Assembly: GCF_036178845.1 (NCBI RefSeq)
Contig: NZ_CP108070.1
Location: 2,108,001-2,172,000 of the forward strand
Reading direction: 5' to 3'
DNA length: 64,000 nucleotides
From: Streptomyces sp. NBC_00271
GTDB lineage: Bacteria; Actinomycetota; Actinomycetes; Streptomycetales; Streptomycetaceae
The notes under the pieces are model-generated. The model did no database searches. It saw nothing but the letters and a program-made list of their open reading frames with translations, and was not told the origin of the DNA. This document shows positions 48,937-56,716 of the stretch, piece by piece (positions within the stretch are counted from its first letter, which is position 1; each line of letters starts with the position of its first letter). A program made the translations under genes and the position numbers.

Positions 48937-51279
48937 TCAGGTCGTGGCGTCGCCGTCGGGACGGGGGCCCGGTACCGCCTCCGGCCGCAGCCGCGCCAGC
49001 AGCCGTTCGCGTTCCTCGGCGAAGGCCGGGTCCGCCTGGTAGTCCCCGTGTCCGAGGATCGGCGCGGGCAGCGGATGCTCCTGAGTGCGTCCGTAGGCGA
49101 GCGGGTCCTTCAGGGGCGCGCGGTCGACCTGGGGGCCGCAGTCGCCGGGCAGCCGGACGGGGCCCCCGATGGGGTCGGTGAGGCGGTACAGGTTGCGCCA
49201 GCAGTCGACCTCCCGGTGCAGCGAGGTGAGGGCGGCCGGGCCGAAGTGGGCCGGGAACCAGCGCCCGTAGAGCCGTTCCAGGGGTGAACCGTAGGTGAGC
49301 AGCGCGACCCGCCTGCGTACGGAGGGCTTCAGCTGCCAGGCCGCGGCGGCGGCCAGCACACTGCCCTGGGAGTGCCCGGAGAGCACCAGGCGCCCGCCGG
49401 TGGCCCGGGTCCAGGTGACCATGCGCCACGTCAGGTCGGGCACGGCACGCTCGGCGTAGCAGGGCGGCGCGAAGGGGTGGGCGGCGCGCGGCCAGAAGGT
49501 GCCGACGTCCCAGAGGATGCCGATGGTGCGTCGGGCCGCCGGGTCCTTGTAGGCGCGCCGCCCCGAGGTGACGAGAAGTATGAAGCCGAGGCCGATCAGC
49601 CAGGACCCGAGCGCCTGTGCGGTTTCGGCGGCGCCTCGCACGAAGGCGTACGACCCTCGCGCGGCCTGTGCCGGGGCGTCACCGGTGATCAGGACGCCCA
49701 CCAGGGCTCCGGCGCCGAGGAGCAGGGTCACGAACGAGATCACGCCGACCATGAGGGGCGCCCGGTCGGTGAGGGCGGCCATCGCGCGTGTGCTCGCGAT
49801 ACGGCCGGTACGGGTGGTGTCCTTGGCCTCGCCCAGGTAGTCGAGTTCCACCGCGCGCATCTCGAGGACGCGCAGCCGCCAGGTGCGTAGGACCAGCCTG
49901 CCGCACAGGCCGAGGAGCACGAGGAGCGTCGGCGGGATCACGGACGCCTGCCAGGTCAGCAGGACGGGCGGGCCGGGCAGCGAGCCGCGCGTGCCGTCCA
50001 GCCAGTCGGCGACGCGCTGCGCGACTCCGCCGGACATCACGCCGCCCAGGGCGCAGGCCAGCATCGCGACGGCGGGTCCGGCCAGACCCCGCAGAGCGGT
50101 GCGCGGATCGGGCCTGGTGCGGTACAGAACCCGGGCCACCACGCCGAGCATGATGACGAGCAGCCCCTGGGCGAGGGTGAGGCCCCCGAAGGTCGCGTCG
50201 CCCGGCAGCCGCCCCGTCGAGTGCCAGCCGGGCCGTGACCATCCGGCGTACAGCAGGGTCAGGGCGAACAGGACGATCGAGCCCAGGGGCAGCCCGCGCA
50301 CGAGCGTGGCGTCCAGTTCCTGGTCCAGCCGGTGTTCGCTGCGCCCGCGCCGGCAGACCACCCACAGCACCACGACCGCGCCCACGACGAGCGATGCGTA
50401 CAGCAGCAGGCCGAGGATCCCGAGCACGGCGGGTCCCCCCGCCTCCCGGTCGAAGCGGGCCGCGGGGCCGCCGACGGCGGCGGTGACGGTGAGGAGTCCC
50501 GCCGCGGTGTGCGCGGCGCGCAGCCGGGCCACCAGACGGCGCCCGTACCAGAAGCCGGGCCTGCCGAGCCCGGTCCGGCCGGTCTCCTCGGCGGGCTCGG
50601 GCCTGCGGGACACGGGCTGCTGGGACTCGTACGCGCTCCAGGTGCGGTGCGAGAGGTACCAGAGCAGGCAGGTGAGACCCGCGGGCACCAGGGCGGCCAG
50701 GGCGAGGCGGCGGCCGGGTCGGCTCCACCAGCCGTTGTCGGACAGGTCCGGGGAGAGGAAGCCCAGCCAGGAGTGCGCCTCGGCGCACGCGCGGATGCCC
50801 GCGCACTGCCAGGCGGTCAGGTCGAGGGCGACCTCGCAGGCCGCGGCGACCAGCAGCACGGTGAGGGTGAGCCCGGCCAGCCGGACGAGCAGGCCGTACA
50901 GGCGGACCGTCCGGGTGCGGCCGCGGGTGGCGGGACGCATCCAGTGCGCGAGGTTGACGACCATGAAGGGCAGCAGCAACAGCCACAGGGCCCGGGTGCC
51001 GTTGCCGGAGGTGAGGTTGCACCACACATAGGCCTCGGGGACCGGTTTGCCCCGGTAGTCGTCGGGGCGCCGCTCCGCGTCGGCGTCGTCGACGCGCCGG
51101 TAGACGGCCGCGGTGTCGTCGCCGCTGATCCGGACCGTCCGCGGATCGTCCAGCATCTCCTCGGGTGTGGTGCCGCCGACTCCGTGGACCAGGAGTTCGA
51201 GGGCGGTATCGGCCGCTTCGGGCCGCTGTGCGGGGCCGCTGAGCTCTCCCGCCGAGGCGTGTTCCCGTGCACGTTCCAC
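48937..51279 (-). CDS. Large polytopic membrane protein with alpha/beta-hydrolase ends
   Basis: 780 aa. Near the N-terminus is LELLVHGVGGTTPEEMLDDP, an oxyanion-hole-like HGxGG segment; then about 12 membrane helices; near the C-terminus RLVLSGHSQGSVLAAAAAWQL (GxSxG, nucleophile Ser), LLTYGSPLERLYGRWFP and a late LGHGDYQADPAF that could give the His. The hydrolase core thus appears split by the membrane region. A lipase or esterase acting at the membrane is plausible; no substrate is known. GTG 51279 is chosen for GGGGGAAG upstream; GTG 51330 is longer. Convergent with the AAA+ fusion, 28 nt apart. Confidence 0.8.
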   Translation of the reverse strand: MERAREHASAGELSGPAQRPEAADTALELLVHGVGGTTPEEMLDDPRTVRISGDDTAAVYRRVDDADAERRPDDYRGKPVPEAYVWCNLTSGNGTRALWLLLLPFMVVNLAHWMRPATRGRTRTVRLYGLLVRLAGLTLTVLLVAAACEVALDLTAWQCAGIRACAEAHSWLGFLSPDLSDNGWWSRPGRRLALAALVPAGLTCLLWYLSHRTWSAYESQQPVSRRPEPAEETGRTGLGRPGFWYGRRLVARLRAAHTAAGLLTVTAAVGGPAARFDREAGGPAVLGILGLLLYASLVVGAVVVLWVVCRRGRSEHRLDQELDATLVRGLPLGSIVLFALTLLYAGWSRPGWHSTGRLPGDATFGGLTLAQGLLVIMLGVVARVLYRTRPDPRTALRGLAGPAVAMLACALGGVMSGGVAQRVADWLDGTRGSLPGPPVLLTWQASVIPPTLLVLLGLCGRLVLRTWRLRVLEMRAVELDYLGEAKDTTRTGRIASTRAMAALTDRAPLMVGVISFVTLLLGAGALVGVLITGDAPAQAARGSYAFVRGAAETAQALGSWLIGLGFILLVTSGRRAYKDPAARRTIGILWDVGTFWPRAAHPFAPPCYAERAVPDLTWRMVTWTRATGGRLVLSGHSQGSVLAAAAAWQLKPSVRRRVALLTYGSPLERLYGRWFPAHFGPAALTSLHREVDCWRNLYRLTDPIGGPVRLPGDCGPQVDRAPLKDPLAYGRTQEHPLPAPILGHGDYQADPAFAEERERLLARLRPEAVPGPRPDGDATT

Positions 51280-51559
51280 TTTTCTGCACTTCCCCCGTGC
51301 GCGCGTCTGGCGTGTGTCATGTGCAGGCACAAGGATCTCCGCTCAGGGGTGCGCGCGCACCTGTGGTCACGGAATCTCCCCGATACGTGTGACAGTGACG
51401 CGACGGGCGGGACGCGGTGTCCTTGCGGGGAGTGGCGCACGTGTCGGTGGCCCGTGCGAGGATGGGTCGTCCTCCAGGCCTAGGACAAGGAGAATGTCCA
51501 CGTGGGAGTGGGTTCGGACGGAGTGTCGGGCAGCTTGTGGCGCAAGGATCGGAGCGGAC

Positions 51560-52390
51560 GTGAGTGAGAATCAGAACCTTCTCGCGGAGCAGCGTCGGGC
51601 CCTGATTCTCGACGAGGTACGGCGCCGGGGCGGCGTCCGCGTGAACGAGCTGACCCGCAAGCTGGGCGTCTCCGACATGACGGTCCGTCGTGACCTCGAC
51701 GCGCTCGCCCGCCAGGGCGTGGTGGAGAAGGTGCACGGCGGCGCGGTGCCGCTGGTCGAGGCGAGTACGCACGAGCCGGGTTTCGAGGCCAAGTCGGGTC
51801 TGGAGCTGACCGCCAAGGAGGACATCGCGCGGGTCGCCGCCGAGCTGGTCGCGCCGGGCACGGCGATCGCGCTCTCGGGCGGTACGACGACGTACGCGCT
51901 GGCGCATCAGCTCCTTGACGTGCCGGACCTGACCGTGGTCACCAACTCGGTGCGGGTCGCAGATGTCTTCCACTCGGCGCAGCGCCTCTCCGGCCAGCGG
52001 CAGGGCGCGGCCACGGTCGTGCTGACGGGCGGGGTGCGCACCCCGTCCGACTCGCTGGTCGGTCCCGTGGCCGACCAGGCCATCGCGGCGCTCCACTTCG
52101 ACGTGCTGTTCCTCGGGGTGCACGGGATATCGGTCGAGGCGGGCCTGTCGACGCCGAACCTGGCGGAGGCCGAGACCAACCGGCGGCTGGTGCAGTCCGC
52201 ACGGCGGGTCGTCGTGGTCGCCGACCACACCAAGTGGGGCACGGTGGGTCTGAGTTCGTTCGCCGCGCTGGACCAGGTCGACACTCTGGTCACCGACGCC
52301 GGGCTGCCGGCCGAGGCGCGGGCGGAGGTCTCCGAACACCTGCGGCGCCTGGTGGTGGCCGGAGAGCCCGAGGACGGTACAGACATCTGA
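51560..52390 (+). CDS. DeoR-family transcriptional regulator
   Basis: 276 aa. N-terminal DeoR helix-turn-helix: AEQRRALILDEVRRRGGVRVNELTRKLGVSDMTVRRDLDALARQGVVEKVHGGAV. The C-terminal sugar-phosphate sensor domain (ISOCOT/DeoRC) has ALSGGTTTYALAHQL, VVTNSVRVADV, VVLTGGVRTPSDSLVGP, FLGVHGIS and VVVVADHTKWG, all typical. It would sense a phosphorylated sugar. The GTG start has GGAG 6 nt upstream; ATG 51494 is an unlikely longer start. No sugar genes flank it, so targets lie elsewhere. Confidence 0.95.
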   Translation: MSENQNLLAEQRRALILDEVRRRGGVRVNELTRKLGVSDMTVRRDLDALARQGVVEKVHGGAVPLVEASTHEPGFEAKSGLELTAKEDIARVAAELVAPGTAIALSGGTTTYALAHQLLDVPDLTVVTNSVRVADVFHSAQRLSGQRQGAATVVLTGGVRTPSDSLVGPVADQAIAALHFDVLFLGVHGISVEAGLSTPNLAEAETNRRLVQSARRVVVVADHTKWGTVGLSSFAALDQVDTLVTDAGLPAEARAEVSEHLRRLVVAGEPEDGTDI

Positions 52391-52468
52391 CGGTCCGCCA
52401 GCTAAGGTGACGCTGCCCGCGGCTCTGGAGGCGGGACCGGGCTCCGTTCCCAGGTGGGGGTTTCGTCC

Positions 52469-52948
52469 ATGGCACGCCGTCTTCGCCCGGTGGGGCTCGA
52501 CTTCGCCGAGACCGCTCCCCTGCGTCTGGTGTTCGCCCGCGAGGTGGCGGCCCCTCCCGAGGTGGTCTTCCGCGCGCTGGCCGAGGACGTGCCCGGCTGG
52601 AGCGAGTGGTTCTCGGCGGTGACACTCGCCCGGCCGACCGCGGACGGCGCCGGGCGGGAGATCCGGCTCCGGGGCGGTACGCGCTTCCAGGAAACGGTCC
52701 TCGTGGCCGAGGCCCCCGAGGTGTACGCGTACCGGGTGGACGTCTCGAACGCGCCCGGCCCCCGGGCCCTGGTCGAGGAGTGGCGGCTGACTCCGGCCGG
52801 GAAGGGCACCCGGGTCCAGTGGACCTTCGCCGTCGACGGCTCGGCGCCGTTCCTGCTGGCCCTGAAGCTGGGCCGGGCGGGTCTCGGCCGCGCGTTCCGC
52901 CAGGCGGTGACGGCGCTGGACCGACGGCTGGCGTCGACACACGCGTGA
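52469..52948 (+). CDS. SRPBCC (START-like) family protein
   Basis: 159 aa. The polyketide cyclase/START-like fold is read from LVFAREVAAPPEVVFRALAEDVPGWSEWFSAVTLARPTADGAGREIRLRGGTRFQETVLVAEAPEVYAYRVDVSNAPGPRALVEEWRLTPAGKGTRVQWTFAVDGS, with a long C-terminal helix. Such proteins bind hydrophobic ligands; the ligand here is unknown. AGGTGGGGG precedes the ATG by 9 nt. It follows the DeoR gene after 78 nt and may be cotranscribed. Confidence 0.88.
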   Translation: MARRLRPVGLDFAETAPLRLVFAREVAAPPEVVFRALAEDVPGWSEWFSAVTLARPTADGAGREIRLRGGTRFQETVLVAEAPEVYAYRVDVSNAPGPRALVEEWRLTPAGKGTRVQWTFAVDGSAPFLLALKLGRAGLGRAFRQAVTALDRRLASTHA

Positions 52949-53007
52949 CGACAGGCCCGGGCCCCAGGTCCGCCCGTGGACGCGCCGCGTGAGCCGCGCC
53001 CCGGCGG

Positions 53008-54132
53008 TCAGTCCGGCCAGACGCCCGTCTGGAGCAGGGCCGCGATCGCCGCGGTGTAGGGCGCGATGTCCAGCCCCTGTTCGGCCAGCCACGCGTCCGA
53101 GTAGTACTTGTCGAGATAGCGGTCCCCTGGGTCGCAGAGCAGCGTCACCACGCTCCCCTTGCGCCCCTCGGTCACCATCTCGGCGACGATCTTCAGCGCG
53201 CTCCACAGCCCGGTGCCGGTCGAGCCGCCCGCCTTGCGGCCGATGGCCTGTTCCAGTGCCCGTACGGCCGCCACGCTCGCGGCGTCCGGCACCTTCATCA
53301 TCCGGTCGATCGCGCCCGGCACGAAGCTCGGCTCCGTACGGGGCCTGCCGATGCCCTCGATACGCGAGCCGCAGTCGCAGGTGACGTCCGGATCGCCGGT
53401 GGTCCAGCCCTCGAAGAAACACGAGTTCTCCGGGTCGGCGACGCAGATGCGGGTGTCGGCCTGCATGTAGTGGACGTAACGCGCGAGGGTCGCCGACGTG
53501 CCGCCGGTGCCGGCCGTGGCGACGATCCACGCGGGCTCCGGGAAACGCTCCAACTCCAGCTGGCGGAAGATGGATTCGGCGATGTTGTTGTTGCCGCGCC
53601 AGTCCGTGGCCCGTTCCGCGTAGGTGAACTGGTCCATGTAGTGGCCGCCGGTCTCGACCGCGAGGGCGGCGGACTCCTCGTACATCCTGCGGGAGTCGTC
53701 CACGAAGTGGCACCGCCCGCCGTGGAACTCGATCAGACGGCATTTCTCGGCGCTCGTGGTGCGCGGCATGACGGCGATGAACGGCACGCCGATCAGCTTC
53801 GCGAAGTACGCCTCGGAGACGGCGGTCGAGCCGCTGGACGCCTCGATCACCGGGCGGCCCGGCCGGATCCAGCCATTGCAGAGCCCGTACAGGAAGAGTG
53901 AGCGGGCGAGGCGGTGCTTGAGGCTGCCGGTGGGGTGGGTCGACTCGTCCTTCAGGTAGAGGTCGATACCCCACGCCTCGGGCAGCGGGAAGCGCAGCAA
54001 GTGGGTGTCCGCGGAGCGGTTTGCGTCGGCCTGGACTTTGCGGACGGCTTCTTTGAGCCAGGTCCGGTACCGCGCGTCGCTGTGGTCGACGTCGAGGGTT
54101 TCGCCGGTCCGGATCTGCTGAGGGGTGCTCAC
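53008..54132 (-). CDS. cds1: PLP-dependent L-cysteine desulfhydrase (Cds1-like)
   Basis: 374 aa, fold type II PLP enzyme of the cysteine synthase family. The PLP lysine is K72 in [13 protein letters not shown]; the substrate loop is [34 protein letters not shown] and the phosphate loop [31 protein letters not shown] and a C-terminal [24 protein letters not shown] are shared with mycobacterial Cds1, which degrades cysteine to sulfide, ammonia and pyruvate. Cystathionine or cysteine synthase activity is the alternative. The GTG start has AAGGAG 7 nt upstream, overlapping the stop of a 25-codon ORF; a hairpin leader lies further upstream. Confidence 0.92.
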   Translation of the reverse strand: MSTPQQIRTGETLDVDHSDARYRTWLKEAVRKVQADANRSADTHLLRFPLPEAWGIDLYLKDESTHPTGSLKHRLARSLFLYGLCNGWIRPGRPVIEASSGSTAVSEAYFAKLIGVPFIAVMPRTTSAEKCRLIEFHGGRCHFVDDSRRMYEESAALAVETGGHYMDQFTYAERATDWRGNNNIAESIFRQLELERFPEPAWIVATAGTGGTSATLARYVHYMQADTRICVADPENSCFFEGWTTGDPDVTCDCGSRIEGIGRPRTEPSFVPGAIDRMMKVPDAASVAAVRALEQAIGRKAGGSTGTGLWSALKIVAEMVTEGRKGSVVTLLCDPGDRYLDKYYSDAWLAEQGLDIAPYTAAIAALLQTGVWPD

Positions 54133-54143
54133 GGCGGGGCTCC

Positions 54144-54221
54144 TTACGCATCGCGCCGACGCCGGTTCAGATGGTCGGACGCCTCGATCATAAACACCTT
54201 GCGCACGCTTCTCACCTGCAT
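54144..54221 (-). CDS. Candidate leader small ORF upstream of the Cds1-like gene
   Basis: 25 codons, beginning [18 protein letters not shown] and ending in RRRRDA. A strong AAAGGAG lies 5 nt before the ATG, and the TAA overlaps the AAGGAG of the desulfhydrase gene, so translation of the two could be coupled. It contains no Cys codon, unlike known cysteine-attenuator peptides, but a cluster of Arg codons near its end. Its own ribosome binding site is partly paired in a hairpin. No homologue is recognised; a regulatory or simple coupling role is inference. Confidence 0.5.
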   Translation of the reverse strand: MQVRSVRKVFMIEASDHLNRRRRDA

Positions 54222-54229
54222 AAACACTC

Positions 54230-54266
54230 CTTTGAGCACCTCAAAGGCACCCCTGGAGCAGGGGTG
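54230..54266 (-). promoter_or_regulatory. Double-hairpin leader ahead of the small ORF and Cds1-like gene
   Basis: Two adjacent perfect hairpins. CTTTGAG and CTCAAAG pair around a 3-nt loop (54230-54246); read on the minus strand, the 3' arm includes AAAG of the AAAGGAG site of the small ORF. CACCCCTG and CAGGGGTG pair around a 3-nt loop (54248-54266). Together they look like a structured leader able to sequester or expose a ribosome binding site. Confidence 0.5.
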
Positions 54267-54463
54267 TCCAAAGCGACGGGGGCGCACCCGGGCGAGTGCT
54301 CCCGTCCCCGCCGTCACCTCGTCATGCGCACTGGTGCTCGCCGCTGCCTGCGGGCAGACTGCACCGCAGGGCACGCGGCCCGCGTCCGACCGCGCCGCGC
54401 GGGATGACACTCCCGCAGCGGTCGCGCACACCGGAGCACGACCCGCGCGAAATCCGGTGCCGG

Positions 54464-54508
54464 GACGCGGGACAGAGCGACCCGGGACAGAGCGACGCGG
54501 GACAGAGC
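54464..54508. repeat. Three tandem 15-bp units
   Basis: Units 54464-54478, 54479-54493 and 54494-54508 read GACGCGGGACAGAGC, with C for G at the fourth base of the middle unit. They end 31 nt before the start codon of the next gene. Fifteen is not a multiple of the DNA helical repeat and no function is evident. Confidence 0.9.
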
Positions 54509-54539
54509 ACAGCCGACGCGCACAAGGGGGCGGAGCATC

Positions 54540-54863
54540 ATGGCAGAGCCGGAGTTCACGGCCACGGGCGTGCGGATCGGGAAGAGGCTGCGGTCGCTCA
54601 CCCGGGCCGGACAGGTCCGGATCAGCGACGGCAGGCTGGAGTTGCTGACGAGTTACGGCAGCGAGATCGACAGTGCGCCGGTGCAGGCGGTGCGGGCGTC
54701 GAAGCCGTGGTTCGCGCCCGAGGACCGGGCGTTGGCCGACGTCAACGGCACCCGCTATTCACTCACGCTCGGCGAGCACGACCCCGCGCCGGGCAAGCCG
54801 GGGCCGCCCTCGGCGCGCCGGTTCATAGAGGCGGTTCGCAGGGCGGCGGGGCGCAACGGCTGA
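54540..54863 (+). CDS. Conserved small protein of unknown function
   Basis: 107 aa: MAEPEFTATGVRIGKRLRSLTRAGQVRISDGRLELLTSYGSEIDSAPVQAVRASKPWFAPEDRALADVNGTRYSLTLGEHDPAPGKPGPP, then a basic tail. The alternation suggests a small beta-sheet, perhaps a degenerate PH-like fold. GGGGGCGGAG precedes the ATG and codon use is normal, so it is a real gene. No motif, signal or membrane helix. It stands alone before a long gene-free stretch. Confidence 0.75.
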   Translation: MAEPEFTATGVRIGKRLRSLTRAGQVRISDGRLELLTSYGSEIDSAPVQAVRASKPWFAPEDRALADVNGTRYSLTLGEHDPAPGKPGPPSARRFIEAVRRAAGRNG

Positions 54864-56156
54864 GTCGGCCGCGCGGCAACCGACACGGGAGCCTTCGGTT
54901 CGCCACCGGCAAGGGCCGACACAGGCACCCACGACTCGCGACCGGCGACGCCCTGCGCGCAGGCCTTCGACCTCCGGCCGACGGCCGCCCACCGGGCACC
55001 TCCGAGCGCGCTACCAGCGACGCTCGCGACCCGCGGCGGTGGACACGCGGGCCCCGGGCCCGCACCCCCCGCTCGCCCGCGCCAGGTCTTGTCGTCACAT
55101 TCCCGTCGTCCGCCTGGAGGACGGGCCCGGCGGCGTCAGGTGCGTGCTGCCCGGTACGGCGAAGGGGGTCCCTCGCTGTTCGAGCGAAGCCGAGAGCTTG
55201 GGGGCGCGTGCATGGCGTCGCGGGCCAGACGGGAATGTGACGACAGGGCCCAGCAGCCCCGGCCCGCAACCGGCGACGGCGACCGGGCGAGCCTCGGACG
55301 TCGTCCCACCATCGACGTCCGGCACGAACGCCCTCACCGCAGCCGCCCACAGCCGACCCGCAAGGTCCGGGCCCGCGACCGCCGAGTCCCGGTGCCGGAC
55401 CCCTCGCCCGACGAGCGCCGAAGGCACACCCCGAACGCACGCCCGGCGAAGCCCGATGCGAGAACCACCCACGCGCAACCCGCGACCGCCGACGAGGCAG
55501 CCCTGGACCGACGGTCGGCGACGGCCCGCGACGAACCCCTGGACTCACCGTCGGCGAAGCCCGGCTACGGATCCTCCGGCCCCCGCCCGGCAAAATCCAG
55601 GGCGTGAGCCACCCGCCGACGGTCGGCTCCGGCCGACCGAAAAGCCTCAGGCTCCCAACCGGCCCACCCCGGACCACGAGCCTCCGGCCCCCACCCGGCA
55701 AAACCCTGGGTGGGAGCCACCCGCCCGCGTGCGGGAAGCTTCGGGGCGCGTGCGGCGAGGGGTGGTGCTCGGGGCCTCGGTCGGCTGTGGCCGAGGGGAA
55801 CGCGGTCCGGCATCGGTGCCGTCGGCGCGGCGGCCCCGGTTCGGGGTGGGTGGTGGTCGGTGCGTGAGCGATCCACCTCCGGCCCGTGGCGGTGAACGAT
55901 GAACCCCGGCCCGCCGGACGCCGCCGCTCAGGCGAGACCGCCGCCCCGCGACGGCTCGGGCCGGAGCGGACCGCACCGCGAGTTGCAGGACCGCACCCCC
56001 TGAGTCACGCTGTTCTCACATCATCACTCTGGGTTCACCGGCGATAACGCTACGAATCAGTCCGCCGGTCATCACAGCAGGCGGCCGTTCCACTCAGCCA
56101 CTCTGCTGGATCCGATCTCCGTCTTCTTCCGGACCTCAATTCGGGGAGTCGCAGCC
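54864..56156. other. 1.3-kb gene-free, repeat-rich island
   Basis: No frame here has a ribosome binding site plus normal Streptomyces codon bias; the long open frames on both strands are Arg/Pro-rich artefacts of high G+C. It contains a MITE-like element (55085-55250), a 45-bp imperfect direct repeat (55573-55617 and 55681-55725, 40 of 45 identical), and small GC hairpins such as GGTCGGCTCCGGCCGACC. The last 150 nt before the RsbW-like gene are of ordinary composition and should hold its promoter. It may be degraded former coding or mobile DNA. Confidence 0.6.
55085..55250. mobile_element. MITE-like element with 23-bp terminal inverted repeats
   Basis: Terminal repeats 55085-55107 and 55228-55250 match at 21 of 23 positions; the inner 18 bp (TGTCGTCACATTCCCGTC) are perfect. 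The 120-nt interior is non-coding and carries a hairpin with TCGCT and AGCGA arms in a GGGGGTCCC...CTTGGGGG context. From memory, that interior recurs between genes in many Streptomyces genomes. No target-site duplication longer than CA is evident. Confidence 0.6.
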
Positions 56157-56690
56157 GTGATCAGCCAGCCAAGCAGGCATTGCACGGTGGAGCTCCAAGC
56201 CCTGCCGTCGCGGATCGGCCAGGTCCGCAGAATCCTTTCTGCGCAGTTGCGCTACTGGCATCAGGACCCCTTGATAGACCGGGCCGCGCTCGGAGTGACC
56301 GAGCTGCTGACCAACGTTCACCGTCACGCCCAGCCGGACAAGGTGTGCACCGTGGAGATCGAGCTGCTGCTCGACCGGCTCACGGTCTCGGTGCACGACC
56401 ACGACCCCCGCCTGCCCGAGGTACAGGACGTGGACCCCACGGCCACCTGCGGACGCGGTCTCGCGATGATCGCCGCGGTGAGCGAGAGCTGGGGCGTGCG
56501 TCCGGACGGCGAGTCGGGCAAGGTCGTGTGGTTCACCCTGCCGGCGACCTCGCCCGCGGTGGCGGAGCCCGTGCTTCCGCCGTACGAACAGACTCGCGAG
56601 ACCTCGCGCCGACACGCCGTCGCCCCGCTCGATCCCCTCGACGAACGTCGGCCCGAACACGCTCCCGCCCGGTCCGCCGTTGCCGGTTGA
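56157..56690 (+). CDS. RsbW-like anti-sigma-factor serine kinase / HATPase protein
   Basis: 177 aa. GHKL ATPase domain (about 10-125): N-box ALGVTELLTNVHRHAQ, then TVSVHDHDPRLPEVQDV and CGRGLAMIAAVSESWGV as G1 and G2. Proteins of this type are abundant in Streptomyces and bind sigma factors or phosphorylate antagonists. The tail (about 130-177) is disordered. The GTG start has GGGGAG upstream. It may partner with the PAS-SpoIIE phosphatase 21 kb away or others, not determinable here. Convergent with the ABC permease gene. Confidence 0.92.
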   Translation: MISQPSRHCTVELQALPSRIGQVRRILSAQLRYWHQDPLIDRAALGVTELLTNVHRHAQPDKVCTVEIELLLDRLTVSVHDHDPRLPEVQDVDPTATCGRGLAMIAAVSESWGVRPDGESGKVVWFTLPATSPAVAEPVLPPYEQTRETSRRHAVAPLDPLDERRPEHAPARSAVAG

Positions 56691-56716
56691 CCGGGCGGTG
56701 ACCCCCGTCTCGTACG

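Noticed and set aside
54823..55902. Long Arg/Pro-rich frames on both strands of the gene-free island
   Set aside because: They cross the MITE-like element and internal repeats and lack Streptomyces codon bias.
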